Assembly (NCBI GenBank): GCA_003696675.1
Contig: RFGH01000224.1
Location: 62,001 to 126,000, forward strand
Source: Planctomycetota bacterium
GTDB lineage: Bacteria; Planctomycetota; Phycisphaerae; Phycisphaerales; UBA1924
Direction of reading: 5' to 3'
Length of the DNA: 64,000 bases
Within the stretch, counting starts at the first letter, position 1. Each line of letters begins with the position of its first letter. This document shows positions 32,733 to 40,890 of this stretch, piece by piece. The notes under the pieces were generated by a model. That model was given only the letters and a program-made list of their open reading frames with translations, was not told the origin of the DNA and made no database searches. The position numbers and the translations under genes were made by a program.

Positions 32733-34055
32733 TTAGTCGATCCTGGTTATCGTGCCGTCAGCGACATCGACGAGGGAAAGAACGCCCGCCTTGTCGATGA
32801 CAAGGATTTTCTTAGAATCAGGCGACCACCCAAGATTCATCCAATAGGTTTGATTTCCATCGGTTAGCTGGCGGGTTTCGCCTTTGCCGTCAGACTGGGT
32901 GATGTACAGCTCGTACTCGCCGTCCGCGTCGGAGAAATAGGCGATCCAACGCCCGTCCGGGCTCCAAGCGGGGGTCCGCTCGGCAATACCCGAAGTGTCG
33001 GTGATCTGGCGCGGCGGGCCGTGCTCAGCAGGGATCGTAAAGATGTCTCCGCGGGCTTCCACCACGGCGCGCTTGCCGGTGGCTGAAATGCCGCCTCCGC
33101 CGAGCTGATTGGCCGCATCGACGACGCGAGGGCGCAATGTCTCGCGGGCGCCGGGCACCGTGATATCAACGGCTCGGGTGCGACCGGTGGAAAGGTCGAG
33201 CAGATGAATCCTGGGCCCGAGCTGGAACACGATCTCCCCGCGGCCGTCGGGGCCCGGACCGATCGAAGGGAACTTGACATCGTTCTCCGCAAATCGGGTG
33301 ATCTGCGTGCGTTGGCCGCTCTTCGTGTCGTATCGCCAGATGTTCAGGCGTGTCTCTGGACCTGCGTCGGACAAGTAGTACACGCTCTCACCGTGCCACA
33401 TCGGGGCGGTATCGGTGCCCTCCCAGTCTGTGATCCGACTCGCCTCGCTGGTCTTGAGGTTGAACAGCCAGATGTCTGTTGCCAGCCCGCCGCGGTACCG
33501 CTTCCAGGTCCGGAAGTCCCGCGAGTCCGGCGTATATGCCAGCCATTCACCGGAGTCATCGATCGCCCCGACCGCCCCGTACGGGATCGGCAGCGACTCC
33601 GGAAGCCCCCCTTCCGGCGACACAACGAACAGCCTTTGCTGCGCCGGGTTTCCAGACATCGCGTTGAACGAAAATAGAAGATCCCCGGAGTTCGTCCAGT
33701 CATTCAGCCGTTCATTGCCCGGATGGTGCGTGACGCGGAACGGCACCCCGCCCTCCGTGGCGACGGTGTAGAGGTCTCGGTCGCCCTCGTAGTTACCGAT
33801 GAACGCGACGGCATCGCCATCGGGCGAGAACTTGGGAAATGTTTCTTGACCGGGGGGGCTGGCCAGCGGGCGGGCCATCCCGCCCGCGCGGTCGACAACC
33901 CAGAGGTCGTTGCCGTAGACGAACACGATCTCACGCGAGGAGATATCAGGGAATCGGAACATCCCCGAGTGGGCCTCCTGGGCGGAGACCTCCCCGGACC
34001 AGAGCACACCAGCGCCCACGCCGACGATGGCGACCACTTTCCTGAACTCTGTCAT
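32733..34055 (-). CDS. tricorn homologue, N-terminal part: signal peptide and beta-propeller
   Basis: 440 residues. Signal peptide 'AIVGVGAGVLWSGEVSAQE' is followed by repeated propeller blades of the WD40-like PD40 type ('PKFSPDGDAVAFIGNYEGD', 'PAWSPDGRWIAYFSDADGE', 'LGWSPDSKKILVIDKAGV'). In tricorn the propellers gate substrate entry to the protease core. Ending at the TAA at 32733, this fragment would be an exported propeller without protease activity. Confidence 0.7.
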   Translation of the reverse strand: MTEFRKVVAIVGVGAGVLWSGEVSAQEAHSGMFRFPDISSREIVFVYGNDLWVVDRAGGMARPLASPPGQETFPKFSPDGDAVAFIGNYEGDRDLYTVATEGGVPFRVTHHPGNERLNDWTNSGDLLFSFNAMSGNPAQQRLFVVSPEGGLPESLPIPYGAVGAIDDSGEWLAYTPDSRDFRTWKRYRGGLATDIWLFNLKTSEASRITDWEGTDTAPMWHGESVYYLSDAGPETRLNIWRYDTKSGQRTQITRFAENDVKFPSIGPGPDGRGEIVFQLGPRIHLLDLSTGRTRAVDITVPGARETLRPRVVDAANQLGGGGISATGKRAVVEARGDIFTIPAEHGPPRQITDTSGIAERTPAWSPDGRWIAYFSDADGEYELYITQSDGKGETRQLTDGNQTYWMNLGWSPDSKKILVIDKAGVLSLVDVADGTITRID

Positions 34056-34109
34056 CAGTGTTTCCCGTTCTGTGCATCAACGCGGGGAGCCCGTTTGCCC
34101 CGGACCGGA

Positions 34110-34115
34110 ATTCTA
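34110..34115 (-). promoter_or_regulatory. candidate -10 (TAGAAT) for the tricorn gene
   Basis: TAGAAT on the minus strand, 54 bases before the ATG at 34055. This would leave a leader of about 47 bases. No -35 was recognised. Confidence 0.35.
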
Positions 34116-34150
34116 CCGATTTGGGGTGGCGGGGTTTCAGGTCGACCGCA

Positions 34151-35581
34151 TCAGCACTCGGCCAAGCCCACGGTCACCGCGAGTTTGACCGCCAAGCCAC
34201 CCAAGGAGGTTTCCTTGTACCGCTCATTCATTTCGCGGGCGGTGTCCCACATCGCTTCGATCACCTCGTCGAGGGAGACGCGAGCCTGGGCCGGGTCGGA
34301 CTGCTCGGCGATGGTACAAGCCGCGATAGCCTTGATCGCGCCCATCGCGTTGCGCTCGATACAAGGCACCTGCACCAGCCCGCCGACCGGGTCACATGTC
34401 ATCCCGAGGTGGTGTTCCATCGCGATTTCCGCCGCCATGAGAACCTGGCCCGGTGAGCCGCCTCGCAACTCGCAGAGCCCCGCTGCGGCCATCGCGCTCG
34501 ACACGCCGATCTCCGCCTGGCAGCCTCCCATGGCCGCGCTGATGGTGGCGTTCTGTTTGAACAAAGCCCCGATCTGCCCGGCGGTCAGCAGAAATCGCTC
34601 GACTTCCTCGTCCGTGATCGGCTGGGGTCCGAAGCACGCACGGTACATCATCACCGCGGGGATCACCCCCGCCGCGCCGTTGGTCGGCGCCGTCACGACC
34701 CTGCCCATCGCCGCGTTTTCTTCATTCACCGCGATCGCGAAACAGCTCACGACACGGATAAGGTCCTCAAACTTAAGATCGGCGGCACGAATCGTGCGGA
34801 TCAGACGCTCGATGTCCTCCCGCTGAAGGTCGGGCACGATATCCCGAAGCAGGGCCGGGGCTCGCCGGTGAACGCCCAGTCCGCCGGGCAGCACGCCCTC
34901 GATCCGGCATCCTCGGCGAGTGGACTCGCGCATCGTGTTCCAGATTTGTAGGGATCGAGCCCGGATGTCCTGATCGCTGTGCCAGCATCGCTCGTTCGCG
35001 CGCACGACCTCGGACACGGACAGCCCCGACTCCGAGCAGTACCGCAGCAGATCCTTCGCGTGATAGACCGGATAGGTGGGCAACGCCCGAGCGTCCGACG
35101 ACAGGCCTTCGACTTCGTCGTCCCGGCTGATAAAACCGCCGCCGATGGAAAAATAGGTTCGCACGAAGGTGTCCGTGCCTACCTCGGCGATGCAGCGGAT
35201 CGCATTGGCGTGCCCCGGGTGACGCTCGTTGCGTAGAAAAACGATGTCCCGCGCCGGGTCGAACACCACGGTCCGCCCGTCGATCTCGACTTCTTTCGAG
35301 CCCCGAAGCCATGTGAGCTTCGCTTCGATGGAATCGACTGCGACAGTTTCCGGCTGCTCGCCGAGCATCGCAAGGCACACTGCTTTGTCGGTGGCGTGCC
35401 CCCGCCCCGTCAGCGCAAGACTGCCAAGAAGCTCGAAGCGAAACCCGGTGACCTTGTCGGCATATCCCGCCGCGCGAAGCTCCGCGAGAAACCGTTGCAC
35501 GATACGCCAAGGTCCCAGCGTGTGCGAGCTCGAAGGCCCCACACCGACCTTGAACATATCGAATGTGCTGATTGTGGCCAT
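34151..35581 (-). CDS. sdaA: L-serine dehydratase (iron-sulfur, single-chain)
   Basis: 476 residues, the length of single-chain bacterial L-serine deaminases. The beta domain begins 'STFDMFKVGVGPSSSHTLGP', and the alpha domain includes 'VVTAPTNGAAGVIPAVMMY'. Cysteines suited to the [4Fe-4S] cluster lie in 'AAMGGCQAEIGVS', 'MTCDPVGGLVQVPCIERN'. It converts serine to pyruvate and ammonia in the cytoplasm. It has a GAGGGAG ribosome site and a TAGACT -10 21 bases before the start. It stands alone. Confidence 0.95.
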   Translation of the reverse strand: MATISTFDMFKVGVGPSSSHTLGPWRIVQRFLAELRAAGYADKVTGFRFELLGSLALTGRGHATDKAVCLAMLGEQPETVAVDSIEAKLTWLRGSKEVEIDGRTVVFDPARDIVFLRNERHPGHANAIRCIAEVGTDTFVRTYFSIGGGFISRDDEVEGLSSDARALPTYPVYHAKDLLRYCSESGLSVSEVVRANERCWHSDQDIRARSLQIWNTMRESTRRGCRIEGVLPGGLGVHRRAPALLRDIVPDLQREDIERLIRTIRAADLKFEDLIRVVSCFAIAVNEENAAMGRVVTAPTNGAAGVIPAVMMYRACFGPQPITDEEVERFLLTAGQIGALFKQNATISAAMGGCQAEIGVSSAMAAAGLCELRGGSPGQVLMAAEIAMEHHLGMTCDPVGGLVQVPCIERNAMGAIKAIAACTIAEQSDPAQARVSLDEVIEAMWDTAREMNERYKETSLGGLAVKLAVTVGLAEC

Positions 35582-35602
35582 GCCGCAAGCTCCCTCGCCC
35601 GA

Positions 35603-35608
35603 AGTCTA
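35603..35608 (-). promoter_or_regulatory. candidate -10 (TAGACT) for sdaA
   Basis: TAGACT on the minus strand, 21 bases before the sdaA ATG. The predicted leader of about 14 bases includes GAGGGAG. Confidence 0.5.
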
Positions 35609-35698
35609 GCGAGCCGCAACCCTCGTGCGTGACCATCTGGCAAGGCACACCGGTTGCGACAGGGAACCCGCCCGGTTGGATACCGGGCGAAGCGAGCC

Positions 35699-37333
35699 CT
35701 ATTCGAACCGGAAGGCCGCGATCGTCAGATCGTCATTGTAGTGATCCTGCCCCGCGAACGACCGCAGCTCGGTCTCGAGCCGCCCGACCAGCACGCCGGG
35801 ATCGCCCGTCTCCGAGAGAACGGCCCGCACCCTGTCCATACCGAACTGTCTGTTGTTCGAATCGGTCTGTTCAACGAGGCCGTCTGAGAAGAGGAGCAGG
35901 GTGCTCCCCTGAGGAATCGGGTGTTCGACGCGACCGAACTTCTGGGCTGGGTCGATCGCGATGAGCATGCCGCCGTAGCCCAGGCCATCGCTGATCTCGC
36001 CACCCGTGGTCCGCAGCAGCGCGTAGCCGTGCCCCGCATCGATCGCCGCGAGGACACGCCTCTCGGGGTCATACTCTCCCAGCCACATGCTGATGAACTG
36101 GCCAAGGTCCAGTCTCGGGGCCAACATCGCGTTCAGTCCCTTGACGGCCTCCTCGATGGGGCTTCCGGAGTTGAGGGACGCGTTGAGATACGACTGTGCG
36201 ATGCCCATCAGCATCGCCGCCCCGACGCCCTTCCCGGTGACATCGCCGAGGTAAAAGCAGACCCGCCCGCTCTCGCGACGCTCCAACCCGACCAGATCAC
36301 CCGCGACATACCGCCCGGGCCGGTTGAGCACCGCGAACGACACACTTCCGGCCTGCCCCTTCTCCGGTGGCATCATGATCCGCTGGGCCAACCTGGCGGC
36401 CTTAAGATCCGCTTCCAGCGCGGCGCGATGCCGTTCGAGAGACGCCCGTCGTAGGTTGGACAATGCCAAACCGACTATCTTGGCCATTGCCGTGACGAAG
36501 GCATTGGTATCGTCATCCGCACGCGGATCGTGCTCGCGGGCATCCACATAGAGGGCGGCGGCCACCGCAGACCCGACCCGCACCGGTGCACAGCACGCCG
36601 AGCGGATGCCCAAGGCCGCGATCGACACCCCGTAGCCGTGCGTCGGAGCGTCCGACTCAAGAACCGCGACCCGACCCGCCGCGGCTTCACGCAGCAAGGA
36701 GCCGGACATTTCGAACCCGCGTCCGTCTCCCTCCGAGGCGGCTAGCAGCTGCCCAAGTTCGCCATCGATGACCTGGACCAGCGCAACGCGGGCGCGTCCG
36801 ACCCCTTCCGCAACACGGGCGACGGCGAGCCGGGCGGCTTCGGCCTCATCCTTCGCCGAGCCGAGGCTTTCGCCCGCCATGAGCACGGCGTCCAACCGAC
36901 GACGGACCAGCGGCCCGACCTCCTCGGGCCGCAGCGCCCGGATGCGGTCGCCGGTCTGCATGTCGCTGATGGTCACGCTTCCGGCCGAGCCCGACCGGTT
37001 CTCAGGGATATCCAGCCTGCAGCGGAACAGCCACGGGCCGATCTGGATCATCTGCCACGATTGCAGCATGGCATCGGAACCCGATTCGACGAGCCGGTCT
37101 CCCACAAGGCAGCCGTGTCGGCTTCCCAAGTCGCGGAGCAACCATTCCACCCCGTCGAAAGCGATTTCCGCATGACGGCGGGAGATCGAGGGATCAGGCA
37201 GCTGAATCCCGCAGTCCTTACCACGCCCAATGACCAGGCTGCGATCGGGCTCTGACCGCCACCGGCGGCGAAACCCCTCTACCGGGGGGCCCTCGATCAG
37301 ATCAAGGACGATGGCGGGCGGTTGGGTCTGCAT
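35699..37333 (-). CDS. FHA-GAF-PP2C (SpoIIE/RsbU-type) phosphatase
   Basis: 544 residues. Residues ~20-105 form an FHA domain ('LVIGRGKDCGIQLPDPSISR', then RRHAEI and GSRHGCLV) that binds phosphothreonine. A GAF-like segment follows (~135-300). Residues ~310-544 are a SpoIIE-type serine phosphatase ('ARLAQRIMMPPEKGQAGSV', 'GRYVAGDLVGLE', 'FYLGDVTGKGVGAAMLMG', 'LLFSDGLVEQTDSNN'). RsbU-like phosphatases control anti-anti-sigma factors. The gene is divergent from an ECF sigma and near a Ser/Thr kinase, suggesting one phospho-signalling module. The Asp in 'DLVG' replaces the more usual 'DYYD' pattern. Confidence 0.9.
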   Translation of the reverse strand: MQTQPPAIVLDLIEGPPVEGFRRRWRSEPDRSLVIGRGKDCGIQLPDPSISRRHAEIAFDGVEWLLRDLGSRHGCLVGDRLVESGSDAMLQSWQMIQIGPWLFRCRLDIPENRSGSAGSVTISDMQTGDRIRALRPEEVGPLVRRRLDAVLMAGESLGSAKDEAEAARLAVARVAEGVGRARVALVQVIDGELGQLLAASEGDGRGFEMSGSLLREAAAGRVAVLESDAPTHGYGVSIAALGIRSACCAPVRVGSAVAAALYVDAREHDPRADDDTNAFVTAMAKIVGLALSNLRRASLERHRAALEADLKAARLAQRIMMPPEKGQAGSVSFAVLNRPGRYVAGDLVGLERRESGRVCFYLGDVTGKGVGAAMLMGIAQSYLNASLNSGSPIEEAVKGLNAMLAPRLDLGQFISMWLGEYDPERRVLAAIDAGHGYALLRTTGGEISDGLGYGGMLIAIDPAQKFGRVEHPIPQGSTLLLFSDGLVEQTDSNNRQFGMDRVRAVLSETGDPGVLVGRLETELRSFAGQDHYNDDLTIAAFRFE

Positions 37334-37380
37334 CCGACTTCTTTACCCCAAGGCGAATCCTTCAGCCCGCCAAATCAAGG

Positions 37381-37387
37381 TAGAATA
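37381..37387. promoter_or_regulatory. symmetric TANNNTA -10 between phosphatase and sigma genes
   Basis: TAGAATA reads TAGAAT on the plus strand, 7 bases before the sigma ATG at 37394, and TATTCT on the minus strand, 48 bases before the phosphatase ATG at 37333. It could serve both directions, leaderless for the sigma gene. Confidence 0.55.
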
Positions 37388-37393
37388 GAACGC

Positions 37394-38023
37394 ATGGCCG
37401 CGCCGGGGACCCCAGACCGCCTGCTGGATCAAGCCCGCGAGGGCGACTTGGACGCTCTGGTCGAGCTTCTCGAGACCGTCGGAGCCGAGGTCCGTGGCAT
37501 CATGGAGCCGAAGATCGGTCGCAAGCACCGGTCAATGCTCTCCGCCGACGACGTCATGCAGGTGACATACATGGAAGCGTTGGCCCGCTTTTCCACCTTT
37601 TCCGGGGGCGGTGCGAAGGGCTTCCAGGCATGGCTGACCCGTATCGCCGAGAACAACCTGATCGACGCGGTCCGCGGGTTGGAAGCCGCGAAGCGTCCGA
37701 ACCCCTCAAAGAGGGTGGGCAATCGCTCCGCCGACGAGTCCATGATCGCGATGGTGGAAGCGGTGGGGGTCACGGTATCTACCCCATCTTTGGCCGCCCA
37801 TAAGCATGACATCGTGTCGTTCATCCATGACGCGGTGTCCAAACTGCCGCCCGACTACGCCCGTGTCATCACGATGTACGACCTGCAGGGGCGGTCGATC
37901 GAGGAAGTGGCGGAGGAGCTTGGGCGGAGCAAGGGAGCGGTCTACATGCTCCGTGCCCGCGCCCATGAGCATCTCCGGGATGTCCTCGGTTCGGAAAGCC
38001 GGTTTTTCACCCGAGTGGGATGA
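37394..38023 (+). CDS. ECF-type RNA polymerase sigma factor
   Basis: 209 residues from the ATG at 37394; a longer frame to 37322 would overlap the divergent phosphatase gene. Region 2 includes 'SADDVMQVTYMEALARFSTF' and 'FQAWLTRIAENNLIDAVRGL'. Region 4 is 'LPPDYARVITMYDLQGRSIE' with 'GAVYMLRARAHEHL'. It resembles planctomycete ECF groups that are linked to Ser/Thr kinases rather than to an anti-sigma factor. The kinase gene follows 48 bases downstream, so regulation by phosphorylation is plausible. Confidence 0.9.
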   Translation: MAAPGTPDRLLDQAREGDLDALVELLETVGAEVRGIMEPKIGRKHRSMLSADDVMQVTYMEALARFSTFSGGGAKGFQAWLTRIAENNLIDAVRGLEAAKRPNPSKRVGNRSADESMIAMVEAVGVTVSTPSLAAHKHDIVSFIHDAVSKLPPDYARVITMYDLQGRSIEEVAEELGRSKGAVYMLRARAHEHLRDVLGSESRFFTRVG

Positions 38024-38071
38024 TCTCCAACCCGGCGTGAGCGGAACCTTGAATTGTCGCTTTGAGGACAG

Positions 38072-40774
38072 ATGCGCGTCAATCCCGGCTCCATTCCGGA
38101 TGATCAGCAGAATCAATGGGCCCGCCCATCCGGGGGAGGCTCCCGAGAGCGGGCCCTGATCTTGGCCGCCCTGAACCAGATCGAGCGGGCGTCCACCTGG
38201 ACCACGCGGCAGGGGTCCCATCCTTCATCCGATGTGTCACCGGACGCGCCCACCGCGGCCGAGTCCAGCCATCCCTCCATTCCGCGGGAGATCCCCCTAC
38301 CCGGCCCGGACATATTCCCCGGGTATGAAATCAAACGCGAGATCCACCGCGGAGGGCAGGGCGTGGTCTATTTGGCCATCCAGCTCGCCACCAAGCGGCG
38401 GGTCGCCATCAAGGTGATGCACGGAGGCGCCACGCTCGGTTCGTCCGGGAAGGCCCGATTCGATCGCGAGGTCCAGCTCCTCGGCCAGCTCAATCACCCC
38501 AATGTGGTCAAACTTCACGACTCCGGCACGACCAAGGACGGCAGCCTGTTCTGCGTCATGGACTATGTGTCGGGAAGGTCTCTCGACGAGATCCTCCGCG
38601 AACAACGGCGCGAGATCAGGTCGACCGCGGCGCGTTCCCGGACGCGATCGCGCGAGGACGGGTTTGCCGACATCGAGACCACGCTGCGATTCTTTGCCAA
38701 GGTGTGCGACGGCGTGAACGCCGCCCATCTCAAGGGTGTGGTCCACCGCGATATCAAGCCCGCCAATGTTCGCGTGGATCAAAGCGGCGAGCCGGTTCTG
38801 GTCGACTTTGGCTTGGCCAAGGTTGCCGCCGGCGTGGACACCGACCTGGACCCATCGTCTCCGATGACCATGACCGGGCAGTTTATCGGTTCGCTGCCGT
38901 GGGCCAGCCCCGAGCAGGCGATAGGTTCCGCGGACGGCATCGACCTGCGGACCGATGTCTACTCCCTCGGCGTCATGCTTTATCAGATGCTCACGGGTGG
39001 CAGGTTCCCGTACCCCGTGATCGGTAACATGCGCGATGTGCTGGACAACATCCAGCGTGCCGAGCCGGTCCGTCCCAGCACCATCCGGCGTCAGATCAAC
39101 GACGAGATCGAGACGATCATCCTCAAGGCGCTCTCCAAGGATCGCGAGCGTCGGTATCAGAGTGCGGGGGAACTGGCTCGGGACATCCGTCGTTACCTGG
39201 CGGGCGAGCCGATCGAGGCGAAGCGTGACTCCGGCTGGTATGTGATCCGCAAGACCGCCAAGCGGCACAAGGTGGCGGTCGCGGTCGCGGCCGGATTCGG
39301 CATCATCATCACCGGCAGCGCGATCGCGATGGGCGGCATGTGGCGGCAGGCCGAGGACGCGCGGGCGGTCGCCGTGAACGAGCGGGACCGGGCCAAGGAA
39401 AACCTCGACGCGGTCCGGGACATGGCGAACACTTTTCTGTTCGATTTCCACGACTCGATCCGGAGTCTCCGCGGTGCGACAAGGGCACGCGGGATCATCC
39501 TGGACAAGGCGCTCGAGTATCTGGAGTTCCTGGCGGCCCAGCCCAACCCGGACGATGAACTGCTCCTCGATCTGGCCGACGCGCACGATCGGGTCGGCGA
39601 ACTGGCTGGGGACCTGTATCGGGCGAACACCGGGACGAATGTCGACGCGATGTTCCACTACCAGCAGGCCCGCGACATCCGCGAGCGGCTGCTCGAGGCG
39701 GACCCCGCCAACACTGAACTCAAGGCCAAGCTCGCCAAGAGTCTCAGCAACATCGCCGAGTCCGAGTTCAAGAACGCCCGCTACGACGAGGCACGCGGAC
39801 TGTTCGAACGCGCAGCCGCCCTTGCGAGCGAGGCCGGGGCGCGGCGCACACAGGTGGCGGCGTTGGCACGGATCGGTGCCGTTTACCTTCGTTTGGTCGA
39901 GGACGCTACGGAGCGCACTGAGGAAATCGACCGCCTCATCGATGCGGCAGAGCGGGCGACCCGGACCGCCGACGAGATCTGGGCGGCTTCCAACGAGCCC
40001 GACGCCGACCGCGAGCGTGCCAAGCTGGCACTGCGGATCTCACAACTGCGATTGATCGCCGGTCGTCTGCGGCTCTCGGATAAGCAGGACATCGCCGAAG
40101 CCGAGTCGCTGTTCACAGAGAGCGAAAGCCTCGCCAAAGGCGCGATCGCAACCCTCGGCTCATTGAGCGCGGCAAGGCCGGAGGATTACGACCTCGCCCG
40201 TGACCACTGGGTCGCGGTGCACCACTTCGGTCAGTCGTATTCACTGCTGGCCAAGCTCTACGCCGACATGGCGAAGCCCGAGTTGGCCGAGAACGCCCAC
40301 CGGCGGGCCTTGGCGGAGTTCGAGAAGTGCGTGGCGATCGCCCGGGGAATGACCGCCGACCCCGCGAACATCGAAGCGCTCCGCGATCTTGTCATCGCCC
40401 TCAACAAGGTCGGCAACGAGCAGATGGCCCTCGGGCTGCTCTCGGAGGCCCGGTCAACCTACGCCGAGAGCATGGATCTTTGCCGCCAGCTCTACGCGTC
40501 CGACCCGATTCAGCGGCATTTGCGTGATCTGGGGGTAGGGCAGTTCAAGCTCGCCCAGGCCGACGAACGCCGTGCCGATGAGGCCGAAACGCCCGTCGAA
40601 CGGGCGGCTCTCCTCGAACTCGCACTGGCCGAGTACGAAGAGGCGCAGCGTCTGTTTGAAACCTTCACGCAGATGGGCGGTCCGGGCGCCGGTCTGGTGC
40701 GGGTCGTGGCCGGTGAGATCGAGCGTGTTCGCGCCCAGCTGAGCGCGTCCGGGTCGGGTTCATCGGGTGATTGA
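38072..40774 (+). CDS. membrane Ser/Thr protein kinase with TPR-like C-terminal region
   Basis: 900 residues. The kinase domain is residues ~85-370: glycine loop 'IHRGGQGVVYLA', Lys114 in VAIK, HRDIKPANV (225-233) and DFG (245-247), then 'PWASPEQA' and 'TDVYSLGVMLYQML', so it looks active. One membrane segment follows near 404-424. Residues ~440-880 are helical and TPR-like, presumably on the far side of the membrane. A ribosome site GAGGAC precedes the ATG. It is paired with the ECF sigma upstream, a common planctomycete arrangement, and with the FHA phosphatase across the divergent promoter. Confidence 0.93.
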   Translation: MRVNPGSIPDDQQNQWARPSGGGSRERALILAALNQIERASTWTTRQGSHPSSDVSPDAPTAAESSHPSIPREIPLPGPDIFPGYEIKREIHRGGQGVVYLAIQLATKRRVAIKVMHGGATLGSSGKARFDREVQLLGQLNHPNVVKLHDSGTTKDGSLFCVMDYVSGRSLDEILREQRREIRSTAARSRTRSREDGFADIETTLRFFAKVCDGVNAAHLKGVVHRDIKPANVRVDQSGEPVLVDFGLAKVAAGVDTDLDPSSPMTMTGQFIGSLPWASPEQAIGSADGIDLRTDVYSLGVMLYQMLTGGRFPYPVIGNMRDVLDNIQRAEPVRPSTIRRQINDEIETIILKALSKDRERRYQSAGELARDIRRYLAGEPIEAKRDSGWYVIRKTAKRHKVAVAVAAGFGIIITGSAIAMGGMWRQAEDARAVAVNERDRAKENLDAVRDMANTFLFDFHDSIRSLRGATRARGIILDKALEYLEFLAAQPNPDDELLLDLADAHDRVGELAGDLYRANTGTNVDAMFHYQQARDIRERLLEADPANTELKAKLAKSLSNIAESEFKNARYDEARGLFERAAALASEAGARRTQVAALARIGAVYLRLVEDATERTEEIDRLIDAAERATRTADEIWAASNEPDADRERAKLALRISQLRLIAGRLRLSDKQDIAEAESLFTESESLAKGAIATLGSLSAARPEDYDLARDHWVAVHHFGQSYSLLAKLYADMAKPELAENAHRRALAEFEKCVAIARGMTADPANIEALRDLVIALNKVGNEQMALGLLSEARSTYAESMDLCRQLYASDPIQRHLRDLGVGQFKLAQADERRADEAETPVERAALLELALAEYEEAQRLFETFTQMGGPGAGLVRVVAGEIERVRAQLSASGSGSSGD

Positions 40775-40890
40775 TTAGAGTCCGATAATGCCGTACGAGG
40801 TCTTTTCCCCACTACTGGGCCGAATTCTCCGGCTGGGTGCTGGCTTCTCCCAACGCCCCCTGAGATACTGACGCCAAGGAGAGAAATCCC

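Larger units (their letters stand above)
30315..34055 (-). pseudogene. tricorn-protease homologue interrupted by one in-frame TAA
   Basis: The two open frames 34055-32733 and 32669-30315 are in the same phase (1386 bases apart). Between them, sequence after the TAA at 32735-32733 still reads as tricorn protein (EPWANQANFSWSHDSRWIAY). The full product would be about 1246 residues, normal for bacterial tricorn homologues: signal peptide, beta-propellers, PDZ, S41 protease core. A single base change from a sense codon explains the stop. It may be a recent nonsense mutation, a sequencing error or a readthrough site. Confidence 0.8.

Noticed and set aside
34110-34115. leaderless start for the tricorn gene
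   Set aside because: The TAGAAT is 54 bases before the ATG, so a leadered mRNA is predicted instead.
38297-39658. 453-residue minus-strand frame opposite the Ser/Thr kinase
   Set aside because: The plus strand has intact kinase catalytic motifs over the same bases.
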